A DNA stretch of 64,000 bases, from assembly GCF_000003855.2 (NCBI RefSeq), contig NW_003101682.1, positions 4,871,747 to 4,935,746 on the forward strand. The letters are read 5' to 3'. Made by a program: the position numbers and the translations under genes. The notes beneath the pieces were generated by a model. That model made no database searches, was not told where the DNA came from, and was given only the letters and a program-made list of their open reading frames with translations. The DNA is from Blastomyces gilchristii SLH14081. Lineage: Eukaryota; Ascomycota; Eurotiomycetes; Onygenales; Ajellomycetaceae. This document shows, piece by piece, positions 10,754 through 20,511 of the stretch (positions are counted from its first letter, which is position 1; each line of letters starts with the position of its first letter).

Positions 10754-12735
10754 ATTCAGATAACTGAGGCATACATATCATGTAAACAGAGTGTTAGTGT
10801 AATTTAAGACAGTCTTTGCAACTGCAGCAAGAGCAGTCTCGCAGATATCATAAATGAAGATAGATACAGTGATTGATTGTCACTGTATAGAATCTTTGAT
10901 CATTCTTATTAATTATTTCAAATTCAATTATTTTGCAGTTCTTATTATGAAGAAGTTCAAAATCAAAGCTCTCATTGACAAGTTGACTGAAGCTTAAGAG
11001 ATTGCAACATACTCTCAGTGTGTAGTAGATGTTAATAAGATTAAGTTTTATTTCATTAATATAAATACAAGCTTCTTTCATATCTGTAGAAGTAATTAAC
11101 TCATCATTTATTTTCTCTACTGATCTGAGATCTTTCTTGTCAATGAAAGTGTGTATGTATTTGAACACACTCTTATCAGATGACATGGTGTAGAAGGCCG
11201 CAGTGTCTAGATATTATAGAGAGTTTCTATGAATTGTTAACAGAGTCTTCTCACTTATTACAGACAGATCTTTCACAGTTCTCACAAAGCTGTCATTCTT
11301 CACTTTTTTCTCAGAGACTGCATGCTTTTGTGTGTAATATTCAATGCTGAAATGATTGTTATTTTGCTATTTCTGTGATTGAGTCTTCCAGTTTTTGTAG
11401 TAGCAGGCTGTTTCAGTGTGACCTCAGTGACTGTGACACTTATATTTGAGATCTGGGTTAAATGTGCCTTTCTGACATGTAAAGAGTATTTCCTCTTCAA
11501 TTGTCTGTAGACTACTGTTTCTTGAGCTTGTCTGCTTCTTTGATCTTTTCAGCATTCTTGTTCTTTTCCTTTTTCTTTTCAGCTTCTTTCACTGACATTC
11601 TCTTTTTATTGTCATTTGATCTGACAACTGTCTTGTAGCAGACAAGATCATCAATGAGATTATCAAGATTGATCTCAGAAACAGATGTCTTTGAAATTTC
11701 TTAATATAGGTTCTTAAAATAGATTTGAATGAATGTTTGTACATAAGTCTTCAGATCATAAATGAATCATTGAGTAAGAAAGTCTTTGAATATTGATCAA
11801 CTGTATGTATTAATTTCATTTATTATCATTTATCAGTGCTTTTCATATAGTGCAACATCATTTTCATAATCAGTAATTAACATGATAACAATCTTCTTAT
11901 ATAATTTAAATTGAAGATCTGCTCAGTGAATTTGATATTTCAATTCAACTGCTTATCATAGTGCAGCTAAGTATTTCATCTTAGTGATATTGTGATTATT
12001 AACTTAGTTCAGTTTTGATTGAATAAGTGTTTGCAGCTCTGTTTTCATTGAGTTTTATATACACTCTTATAATCAGCTTTCTTTATATTATCAGATTTTC
12101 AAATTATCATCTGTTAGTTGAGTATTTGAGAAAAGCTCTTTATCTATAAGAATGTGAAACACATCAATCAAAATCACTTTTGATTTAATTTCACAGCATC
12201 AGACATCATAGTCTTTCAGCTCTGAGAGCTTTATAATAATTTTCATTTCAACATGACTGTAATCATTCTTAAATTCATGAAACTTATCTATTTCAGCAGC
12301 TTAATTCACAGTGAAATTGAGATTTATTCTCTGCTTCTATAATCATTGCTCACAGACAATTTTCACTGCATCTGCTTCAGAGAACTCTGTCTCTTATAAA
12401 CAAGCAAAGCATGTCATCATTTCAGTGATCTCATTAGCAAAGCTATCTTAATTGAAGCTATCTTAAGTGAGTGTAGAGTGTTGTGTTGAGAAGAGATCTT
12501 CTCTCTTTCTTGAACTTATGTCATGTTCTGTATTCATTTTAATTCATACTTTTCAAGCTGTCTGAGATAGTGATTGTGGCTCAAGTAGCTTCTGTTCAGA
12601 GGTATTATGTATACATGTTGACTGTGTCAGATATCTTCTGCTTCTAGTGATCAGTGTGAATATAAGCAAGACAGTGTCATCTTCAACAGTGAAGCTGCTC
12701 ACAGAGATATATTTATCATCTATACTTCTATTCAT
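10754..12735 (-). pseudogene. Copia gag and protease remnant (Cop1)
   Basis: The open stretch at 11186-10848 (112 codons) begins MSSDKSVFKYIHTF and contains VCCNLLSFSQLV, which is the segment following the protease active site in Copia polyproteins. Just upstream, in the same minus-strand frame, the active site reads LDTAAFYTMSS (DTAA at 11207-11196), against the family's usual DSGA/DTGA. Further upstream (about 11480-11380) is a Cys/His-rich stretch, KCHSH*GHTETACY, resembling a nucleocapsid zinc knuckle with TGG mutated to TGA. The rest up to about 12735 is gag-like sequence with many stops. The exact gag start cannot be fixed; a Met at 12735 is only one candidate. Confidence 0.7.
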
Positions 12736-13099
12736 ATGAGAATGTAGAGATTGCTTGTGAACTTGTTATAGAAGTCTGTAGCAGCTTGATTGATTTTCAA
12801 ATTAACAGAATTCTTTTTAATTTAATCTGTAATAAGCAGCTGCAGAACTACTAATGCAGTATTTCAAAATGTAATTAGATCTTCAATTTAAGCATGAAGT
12901 CTAAGAACATAGCAAATTAGAGCAGATTCTTGTGTGCAAAAGAAACATAATCTGATGAAGGTAATATAATGTAGTAGTTGATTATATTATCAAGATCTAT
13001 CTATTGTGTGACCTTTTATGTGTGATAGGTGTTCATCAAGTAATCAGTGAACACCTCACTTATGTGAAAGTGATTAATCTGTAGAGAGAGAATCCGACA
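12736..13099 (-). other. Probable Cop1 5' LTR/leader with hairpin
   Basis: No coding sequence is visible. The stretch lies just upstream of gag on the minus strand and ends at a TGTCGG start at 13099, as expected for a 5' LTR plus leader. It contains a perfect 8-bp inverted repeat (GGTGTTCA at 13028-13035, TGAACACC at 13048-13055) with a 12-nt loop, followed on the minus strand by a CATAAAAGG segment that could be a TATA-like site. The LTR end and primer-binding site cannot be placed without a second LTR. Confidence 0.4.
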
Positions 13100-13404
13100 A
13101 TCTTTATCACTTTTATAAATTTATTAAATGTATTTTAGAATATAAATAAATTTAAATAAAAATCAATCAATTTAAAATGACTATTTATAAAAAATATTGA
13201 TATTTTTTAAATATAATATAATAGTTTAAAAATCACAATATTATAATATTAGATATAGAAGAGTAATTTGTATAATATAAATAAAATTAAATTTCATAAA
13301 AAAAGAAAGTTTTTAAATAAATTTTAATCTTTTAATCTGCTTATAATATTATTTTTAATTTAAATTTCTTATATAAATTAAGTACTATAATTATAAATAA
13401 TTTT
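13100..13404. other. Very AT-rich spacer, no gene seen
   Basis: Long A and T runs with hardly any C or G and none of the CT/AG-rich texture of the RIP-mutated elements on either side. No ORF, repeat partner or RNA gene is seen. It is probably non-element background sequence, or a much older relic, between Cop1 and GypC. Confidence 0.5.
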
Positions 13405-13750
13405 TGTAGCAGGCTATGTCTGATTGATAGATTATTTCATTACACTTTATAGATTACTACTGAAAGCTCTGATTCTTAATTGCTGATTCTCAGCTGAGAA
13501 ACTCATGAAGTTTCTATTCTCTCACTCTAAAGCTTTATTTTATACATGTATAAATATCTGCTCTGATCACTAATTCTTACACTTTCTCTTTTTTTTTCTT
13601 CTCTAATATTTTTCACTTTTGTTATATAAGCTCTATATCTCAATACTGATTTAATCAGTGTAGGCTTATTATACTTGGAAAATGTTCATCATCTTCTTAT
13701 TAGAAATGATTACTCATTAAAAAGATATCTGAATGTGTACTAATGTATAA

Positions 13751-13831
13751 TGTTAAGAGTTTCGGGTTGATCAGCCCTTCTATCAGCATTGTGCTGATGA
13801 TGATTGAGCTCTTTTACCTCAGTTGCCTACA
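13751..13831. repeat. Left 81-bp terminal direct repeat of mini-LTR element
   Basis: It pairs with 14077-14157. It contains an ATCAGC...GCTGAT stem that matches ACCAGC...GCTGGT in the other copy. The two differ mostly by C-to-T and G-to-A changes. Confidence 0.8.
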
Positions 13832-14076
13832 GGTTATGAGACTGTTAAGCATGAGTCTCACTGTGATTAACATGCATGAGTTCAATTTCAGAATGAACTT
13901 AAATTTCAAACAAATACTCTGAACATTTAACAGTGTCAAGAGACATTCTAGAAGTGCGCTCTAGAAGTTCCTTGAGCTCTAGAACTGAGTTCACTGAGAG
14001 AAGTTACTATAAGAAGTCACTGAATTGAGTCACTGAGAGAAGTACTGTACTCTGTGATGACTGATCTGAGAGAGTG

Positions 14077-14157
14077 TGTTAAGAGTCCCGGGTTGATCGG
14101 CCCTTTTACCAGCAGTGCGCTGGTGATGATTGAGCTCTTTTGCCTCAGTAGTCTACA
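14077..14157. repeat. Right 81-bp terminal direct repeat of mini-LTR element
   Basis: It pairs with 13751-13831 and retains unmutated GC-rich sequence such as CCCGGGTTGATCGG. It ends GTCTACA directly before the TATAA duplication. Confidence 0.8.
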
Positions 14158-14299
14158 TATAATAATAAAGAAATAAATGATCAGCTAAGCAGACACTGAG
14201 TTTCTACTAGATAGATAAAAGCTTACTTATCAGCTACTCTGACTCTGTAACAAGATCTTATAAAGAGAATGTCAGTGAAAGATTGAAGAGTTCTAATAC

Positions 14300-15640
14300 C
14301 TTAGACATATGAGATATTCATACAAATACACTTCTTCTGAAGAACTTGATTTTGAAGAACTCTTAAACACAGATACTACACATCTGATGAATAATATAGC
14401 TATGTCTAGTGATAATATGAAAGAACTCTTGAATATGAGCTTAGACACAGTGCCGCAGTGACTTTAAGCAATGTTGAAATTACAATAAGAGCAGTTAGCT
14501 GATATGCATGCAAATTAACAATGTTAATATAAAGAAATTCAATAATTAACTCAACAAGAAATCTCTGCACAGACAATTTCAATATTAACTGAATCAGATA
14601 TAAACATAATACAAGTGCTGAAGAAATGCCTAGATACTTCTACATATTTTAATACTTTCAATCTCACTCTCTACTCATCATGAAGATTGAACATGCTTGT
14701 GAAACTAAGTATAGATGAAGATATCATCAGTTCATTAACTAATCAAGATTGATATATCAATGATTAATTAAAGAATTGTGTGAAATAGAAGTTTCATTCA
14801 TCAATAAAGACATACAAACCAGTATTACATATCTCTGATAATATTATTAAACATCTCAATATTCTGTTCAGAGATACTGCTATATAGCATTGATATCTCT
14901 TGGCCATGACTGTATTCCACTTATCACTGTTATCAAGCCCACCTCACTACAAACCAGTATTACATATCTCTGATAATATTATTAAACATCTCAATATTCT
15001 GTTCAGAGATACTGCTATATAGCAGAAGATATTAGATTAGTTACAGAGTATTCAAGAGAGAAATACTTCTCTCTCAACATTTATTTCTAACTTCAACACT
15101 AAGATTCTAGAAGCAGGCAGTCATCTTGAGAGAACTAAATGAAGATTAGCATGCTCAAGAAGACACTAACTTTTGAATTTTTACAAGCTCTTATAAGTGT
15201 TAACAAAGTCTTAACTTATGAAGTCTTCTGCATACAACTCTGAACATTAAATGACTGTCTTATCAAGCTTAAGAATATACAGAATAATAGCAGGAGATAT
15301 TACACTTATACATCTGTGTCAAAGAATAATGCAGATGCTATGAATTGAGAAGACTCAAATGTCTATATATAAGCAAGAGTCTTCACTGTCTGAACAAGCT
15401 TCTGAGTCTCGCCTCTGAAGAAGCTGCTGATTAACATCAATGAGCGATATACATTAACTATAACTGATCAGAACATATCACTTTCAACTGCTAATCAGTC
15501 TACATATCTTCTTATTTAAAGAAAGAATCAGTGTCAGTTCATGTCAATCACATTACATTGAAGAAAGATTTAGAAGATAACTATGAGAACATCTCAATAC
15601 AACAGGGAAAAGATTAGCTTCTGCTCAAACTCATAAACAG
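14300..15640 (+). pseudogene. GypC gag remnant
   Basis: With TGA read as mutated Trp, a gag-like frame is visible from about 14640 to 15160: NMLVKLSIDEDIISSLTNQD, KNCVKWKFHSSIKTY, LNILFRDTAIW and STFISNFNTKILEAG. This is the helical gag domain that precedes the nucleocapsid in fungal Gypsy elements. I could not place a convincing zinc knuckle near 15540, where only scattered Cys/His remain. A 135-bp segment (14890-15024) is a secondary duplication with filler (see repeat entry) and keeps the frame. The start codon is not assignable. Confidence 0.55.
14813..15024. repeat. Identical 77-bp direct repeat around 58-bp filler
   Basis: Positions 14813-14889 and 14948-15024 are identical over 77 bp. 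The 58 bp between them (14890-14947) has normal GC content (TTGGCCATGAC, AAGCCCACCTC) and no counterpart elsewhere in the window. Without the filler and one copy, gag is continuous. The identity in an otherwise heavily mutated element implies that the event came after RIP. Confidence 0.85.
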
Positions 15641-15649
15641 AAGCTTGAA

Positions 15650-16994
15650 AAAGTCAGATGACAATAATTTGAAGAAAAAATAGCAATAAATATAATTCTT
15701 GTACCTACTGTGATAAATAATATATATAATATGAAAGTCATGATAGACAGTGATCTATATTACTATGCATTGATTAAATCTTCAGTTATAAGACACTGTA
15801 ATCTTCAGTATATCTTCTTACTGAAACTCTGACTTCTTTCAGAATTTAATAACTAAAGAGATGTTTGTATCTGTTATATAATGAAACTAAACATTGATGT
15901 TAAAGAACATTAATATGAAGATGCTTATGTATATAAAGTTGATAATCTTGATTATAATCTTATGCTAGAGCTTGTCTGACTATTTGAATAAGATATTTTA
16001 TTAAGTACTTAAAACAGGAGTTTAATATTCTCTAATAATGATTGAGTTCATGAGAATGATATTCATAAGACTATGAACCTTATACAGATCTCTGATAATA
16101 CTTATAAAATGCTCTGAAAGAGCTTCTGATAAAGTCATAACAAGATTACTGATAGCAGAATGATGTAATAATTCACTTTACTAGTCTAACTAATATTAGA
16201 AAAGCTCTAGAAAAGTTATTCTGTGTTATAATAACAGACTCTTATACAAAACTTTCTCAACAGTATTATGAATATCTAGATGTCTTCTGATAAGACAATG
16301 TTACAAATCTATCTCTCTTACAAGACTCAGAGATAGATCACAGTATTAACTTAAAAAAGAAGAATGATAAGAATTTCAAATCATTATAAAGTCTTCTTTA
16401 TAACATGTTCTGAGATGAACTTCTTCTTCTTCAAAAGACACTCAATAATCTGTTAAGTAAGAGATTTATATATATTAGCAACTCTTTCACTGCAGCTTCT
16501 ATTCTCTTTGTAAAGAAATCAGATGAAGAACTCTGATTCTATGTGAACTATCAAGAACTGAATAGATTGATAAAGAAAGATTATTATTCTTTATCTCTTA
16601 TCAATGAAACTCTAGCATGTATCGGACACACTTAATAATTTACAAAGCTAGATATCATCACTGCTTTTTATAAGATTTATATCACTGAAGAAGATAAGTA
16701 ACTTACAGTATTCTAAACATAATATAATCTCTTTGAATAAGTAGTCAGATCTTTTGAATTAGCTAACACTTTCAGTATATTTCAGAAGTATATCAACTGA
16801 GCACTCTAAAATTTTGTTGATAAGTTTGTATCTGCTTATTTTAATAACATTCTCATCTTTACTGATGAGTTCAGAAAAGAATATCAAGAACATGTATAAA
16901 GAGTATTATAATAACTATAAGAAGCAGAACTACTAATAGATATAGATAAGTATGATTTTGAAGTCAAGAGTACAAAGTATCTAGATTTTACTAT
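15650..16994 (+). pseudogene. GypC protease and reverse transcriptase remnant, cut by GypB-1
   Basis: The protease-like segment reads VMIDSDLYYYALIKSSVIR, with the active-site triad as DSD (IDSD at 15743-15754) instead of DSG, and is followed by DYNLMLEL like the usual Y-D-L-I-L-G-L box. The RT follows at about 16530: LRFYVNYQELNRLIKKDYYS, then KLDIITAFYKIYI and the catalytic box YFNN (16837-16848), where Gypsy elements have YxDD. It continues to STKYLDFTI and stops at the GypB-1 insertion. The next codons, IEANKKI, are found reversed at 28370. Confidence 0.8.
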
Positions 16995-17253
16995 TGTAAG
17001 AAATCCCGCTCCTCGCGGATTCTTTACCTCTATTCCTATCTCTCGCGTAATCAATAGAGTTATCAGCCCTTGGCTACACACAACTATATAGACTGAAGTT
17101 TACAAATACTATTCATAACTCAGCTTGAATACTATTATATATTTAATCTCTATATTTTATCTTTCTATTATGAATACTTCTAGTAGTTAACAGTATATAT
17201 CATATCAAGCTGTAAACACCTGAATAAATTGTCTGTGATCACTTATTCTTATA
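16995..17253 (+). repeat. GypB-1 5' LTR (259 bp)
   Basis: It starts TGTAAGAAATCCCGC and ends CTTATTCTTATA. The ends are nearly palindromic (TGTAAGAA...TTCTTACA). Its first ~75 bp are GC-normal and unmutated. It matches the LTRs at 17968-18225 (inverted), 28371-28628 (inverted) and 49711-49968 (same strand). Confidence 0.9.
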
Positions 17254-17967
17254 TTTCAAGCTCTGTCAGTCAGCAACTATCTATTATGACTGAAAGAACT
17301 AGAAACTATATACTTTAATCTCTATGAACTCTACTGCAGACACTCAGAAGTAGTCACTCAAATCATGAATAATCTCTATAAAAGAAGTCTCAGAGAACTT
17401 ATTAATTACTCACAGAATATTATTCTCTATATCTGTGACAGAGAAATTCTCTGAACTTATAAATAAATCAATCTCAGTGAAGAACATTCTTAAGCATCTT
17501 CTACAGAACTAAGCTATTTTTCTATAAGAAATGCTTACTGTCTGCAAACACTCTTAAACTGAGTCTCTAGACATAATCTTCAGAGACATCTGCAAACTGA
17601 AAAGAAACTTTCTTAAGCTATAACTATTTAAGATTATCTACTGAATTATAATCTATAAAAGCTTTTACAAGTTGTATTTGAAATTGACTCACAAGCCTGA
17701 CTGTGTGATATGAAAGATGAAGAAGCTAAGAATTGACTGAATTATCTAGAGAATAATTATGAGAGATTCCGCTGATTCATTCTCAAGACCTATCTAGAGA
17801 ATAAGTTGAGAGACTTCGCGAAGAAGGAAGAACACACTGAGCATGTACAAACTGTGTTAAAGGCCTTAGATGAGGCAGAACTGTATATTAAGCTTGTAAA
17901 GTATAACTTCAGTACTCATTAGATTAATTTTCTAGAATATGTAATTATCACAGATGATATTCAGATG
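16995..17967 (+). mobile_element. GypB-1, left part (5' LTR, gag fragment, RT fragment) in GypC
   Basis: The 5' LTR (16995-17253) is preceded by ACTAT (16990-16994). The matching duplication is ATAAT at 28366-28370, which is ATTAT in reverse complement, so the 3' end of this element lies reversed at 28371. 17254-17821 matches the GypB-2 leader/gag (from 49969). At about 17820 the sequence jumps to the GypB-2 equivalent of 52262, so about 1.7 kb of gag, protease and RT is deleted. The remaining RT piece ends FSTH*INFLEYVIITDDIQM at 17967, where GypB-2 is inserted. Confidence 0.85.
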
Positions 17968-18225
17968 TGTGAGAATAAGTGCTCGCAGGCGATTATTCAG
18001 GTGTTTGCAGCTTGACGTGATATGTACTGTTAACTACTAGAAGTATTCACAGTAGAAAGATAAAATATAGAGATTAAATATATAATAGCATTCAAGCTGA
18101 GTTGTAAATAGTATTCACAAACTTCAGTTTATATAGTTGTGTGTAGCTAAGAGCTGCTAACTCTATTGATTATGTAAGAGATAGAAATAGAGATAAAGAA
18201 TCTGTAAGAAGTGAGATTTTATATA
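17968..18225 (-). repeat. GypB-2 3' LTR (258 bp, inverted)
   Basis: Reverse-complement match to 16995-17253 and 49711-49968. It forms a large inverted repeat with the GypB-1 5' LTR across a 714-bp spacer. GC-normal remnants such as GCTCGCAGGCG persist near its left end. Confidence 0.9.
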
Positions 18226-20120
18226 TATCTTTCTCTCTCTAAGACTTTATCTGTGAAGCCTTTCACTGAGTCACTTCATAGAATCAGCTCAGCACTGCAG
18301 TGATACTCACTAAAAACTCTTTATATCTATAAAAAAAACCTCAGTGAGGAAAAACCTCTTATTATTATAAAGAGAAAAGAGTCTGTCACTCAGTTTCTTA
18401 TTCTATAAGATTCTTTATAGTCTACAGATTCTTCTCTGACTATTACACAGATTTATCTTATATCTTTCATATAGAAGAGTTTCAGTTAACTCTCAATTAT
18501 TTTTATAAGATTCTTATGTAATTATCACACAGATTCATCTCATAGATGAATCACTCTCTGTGAGATCATTCTTATCAAAGAGAAGTATTTATAAGTTGAT
18601 CTTTCACTCATTCTTATAAATCATTGTTCTTTGATACTATAGAATTGTGAGGAATTTTTCATTCTTTTATTAACTCTGTAGAATTATAGAATCAAGATGT
18701 CTGCAGTCTGCAATCACTCTTTATAGTTATATAAAAAGATTCAGATTTGTAATTCACAATCACTCTTTATTTACTAAAGTAATCTGACTGTTCTATGAGA
18801 TTATTCACAGTGTAAGCAAATCTCTCTAGAGTAATATAAATATTTCAGATCTATTTATGAAATCTTTTCTTCTTTTCTCTTTTTCTATAATAGTTTTCAT
18901 TCTTATAATCTGTGAGTATTCTTATTCATTCACAAAGTGTTTTCACTCAGATAATATAGAGAGAGTGTTTCTAACAATATCTGTGTATTGATTCAAGAAC
19001 TTCTCAAGAATAAAAAAATTTTTAATTTCAATATCTTTATAAACAATGTCTGATTACTGCTGAGCTTCTTATGAGTGTCTCTGCAACTTCTCTAATTACT
19101 TTTTACTGGCTGATAAAGCAGAGATATCACTGTTTATAACAGTGTCTTTACTTCTCTCAGCTCTGTCACTGCATCTGATCTTCAGATCAGTGATCAATCT
19201 CATGTCTCTCTCAGGCCAGTTTCTGACTCTAAGCAGTGTAGTTCTGCTCTTTGCTGTAAGTCATTCTGTAAGTAATTTCTTATAGACTCTAGCTAACAGT
19301 TCTTACAAAGCTTCTAATATTGTCAGTGTCTTCTGTGACTCTGTGAATCTACAATCACTCTCTCTCTATCTGCATAATCCCTGATCAGACATATGCAAAT
19401 ATGTCTAGATTTTCTATTAATAGTTCTCACATCACAGTGCATTTTCACAATCTCATTATCAATGAGAGATGAGTCTCTGAGTACCTGTAAAATTCAAATA
19501 ATCAAGACAATGTGAATGTTATGAATTTGTAATAAGAGTTGATTTGAGTAGATGAGCTCTCTCTTCATATTTCAATTATTTTCAGGCTGAATACTTCAGT
19601 ATAACTGAGAAAGCAGACACAGCTTTGTAAGACGTATCTGATTACATGCACAGACAGCCAGCTCTCAAGATTCTGTCACAACTGTACACACTCTGATGTC
19701 TGACTTCTCTGAAGTCTGTACATTTCTGATGATCTTTACATCAAATGTAATAATTGTCTGTATCATAGATATAATACTCTCTGCTTCTTTAAAGGGAAGA
19801 ATTGATAGTTACAGAGAGAATTGAGTGTTATAGATATTGAGAATATAAGTGTGAGTTTTCTTTGTTTTTTCTTTATTAATCTCTAAATTGTGTTCATGAT
19901 TCTGTTTCTGTTTTCTTATTTTTTAACTTTAATAAGAATATGATTTCTTCTTCTCTTTGTATACACTGCAGACTGTTCATCTCAGTAGAAACTCATTATC
20001 TTATAGACTAGAATTTGCAAATGACAGTGTTAATATCTTTATCATAATCAGGTTCTTAGTGAAGACTATGTCATTCTGACTTATCAGAATTCACAGTATG
20101 AAAGTCATGTCTCAGCTTTC

Positions 20121-20134
20121 ACAGATATCTTATC
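20121..20134. repeat. LINE target duplication, partner at 54800-54813
   Basis: ACAGATATCTTATC abuts the (TTA)n tail of LINE-1. Its only matching copy in the right context is the reverse complement GATAAGATATCTGT at 54800-54813, beside the 5' end of LINE-3. Confidence 0.85.
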
Positions 20135-20511
20135 TTATTATTATTATTATTATTATTCTTCAATTATAGATGTATGCAGTCAGAGACTATGACATCTACC
20201 TGAGAATTTTTAGTTCTCAGAGTTCTTCCTATATCTGTAAAGTTAACTATTATACATTCACCAATTTCAGATATGCAAAATCAGAAAATTCCAGCTCAGA
20301 ATACAAAAACTGTTTACAAATTACAATGTCTTAACATCTTCTGATACTTTGAAATCATTTGACAATATCATGACAAAGGAAAAGAGAACACAGTCTTAAA
20401 GATAGACATATTAAATAGATAGATAGAAAGGAATTGAAAGAAAAAGATAAAGTAAAGAGAGACTGTAACAAAACAAATTATTAAAAGATAGTATATAGCT
20501 GTTTTAACAGA

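Larger units (their letters stand above)
1..13099 (-). mobile_element. Cop1: RIP-degraded Ty1/Copia-type retrotransposon, split by GypA-1
   Basis: A minus-strand Copia element reads from right to left in the order gag, protease, integrase, reverse transcriptase, which is the Ty1/Copia order (integrase before RT). It occupies 1-1915 and 10754-13099. The two parts rejoin when GypA-1 (1916-10748) and one copy of its 5-bp duplication (GCAAT at 1911-1915, GTAAT at 10749-10753) are removed. The RT runs off the left edge, so the 3' end and 3' LTR are outside the window. The right boundary is inferred from a TGTCGGATT start on the minus strand at 13099 followed by an abrupt change to much more AT-rich DNA. 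No second LTR is available to prove it. All reading frames are broken. Confidence 0.8.
13751..14157. mobile_element. 407-bp mini-LTR (TRIM-like) element
   Basis: Two 81-bp direct repeats (13751-13831 and 14077-14157) align without gaps. Each starts TGTTAAGAGT and ends CTACA. They bound a 245-bp interior without an ORF. The unit is flanked by TATAA on both sides (13746-13750 and 14158-14162), a 5-bp target duplication. TG...CA ends plus a 5-bp TSD are LTR-retrotransposon hallmarks, so a terminal-repeat retrotransposon in miniature fits. The purine stretch GAGAGAG before the right repeat could be a polypurine tract. The alternative is a 407-bp solo LTR with an internal duplication. The right repeat is much less mutated than the left. 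Confidence 0.72.
13405..16994 (+). mobile_element. GypC, left part: Ty3/Gypsy element, interrupted by GypB-1
   Basis: Gag-, protease- and RT-like plus-strand sequence runs from about 14300 to 16994 and stops in mid-RT where GypB-1 was inserted. The continuation is the reversed piece 28370-27796 and then 62951-64000. A candidate 5' LTR start TGTAGCAGG is at 13405, right where the AT-rich spacer ends, but the LTR end is not determined and the 3' LTR lies beyond the right edge. 13405-13750 and 14158-14300 hold no coding sequence that I can see. Confidence 0.7.
17968..20134 (-). mobile_element. GypB-2, 3' part (3' LTR and 3' region), inserted in GypB-1
   Basis: The LTR 17968-18225 lies in minus orientation directly after AGATG (17963-17967). 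The matching duplication CATCT (AGATG reversed) is at 49706-49710, beside the GypB-2 5' LTR, so the two halves of GypB-2 are now about 30 kb apart. 18226-20134 is the element's 3' region downstream of the chromodomain, and aligns with 28629-31043 of GypB-1. It carries no pol domain. It ends at ACAGATATCTTATC (20121-20134), the target duplication of a LINE. The other half starts at 54813 and runs backwards to 49711. Confidence 0.85.

Noticed and set aside
13405..14252. A complete GypC 5' LTR ending at 14195 (AGACA) or 14252 (GTAACA)
   Set aside because: Both ends are possible, but no 3' LTR is in the window and no primer-binding site is clear, so no end was assigned.
20130..20160. (TTA)n/(AAT)n microsatellites at 20135, 29715, 34211, 49225 and 62935 as independent repeats
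   Set aside because: Each is exactly the 3' tail of a LINE or SINE.
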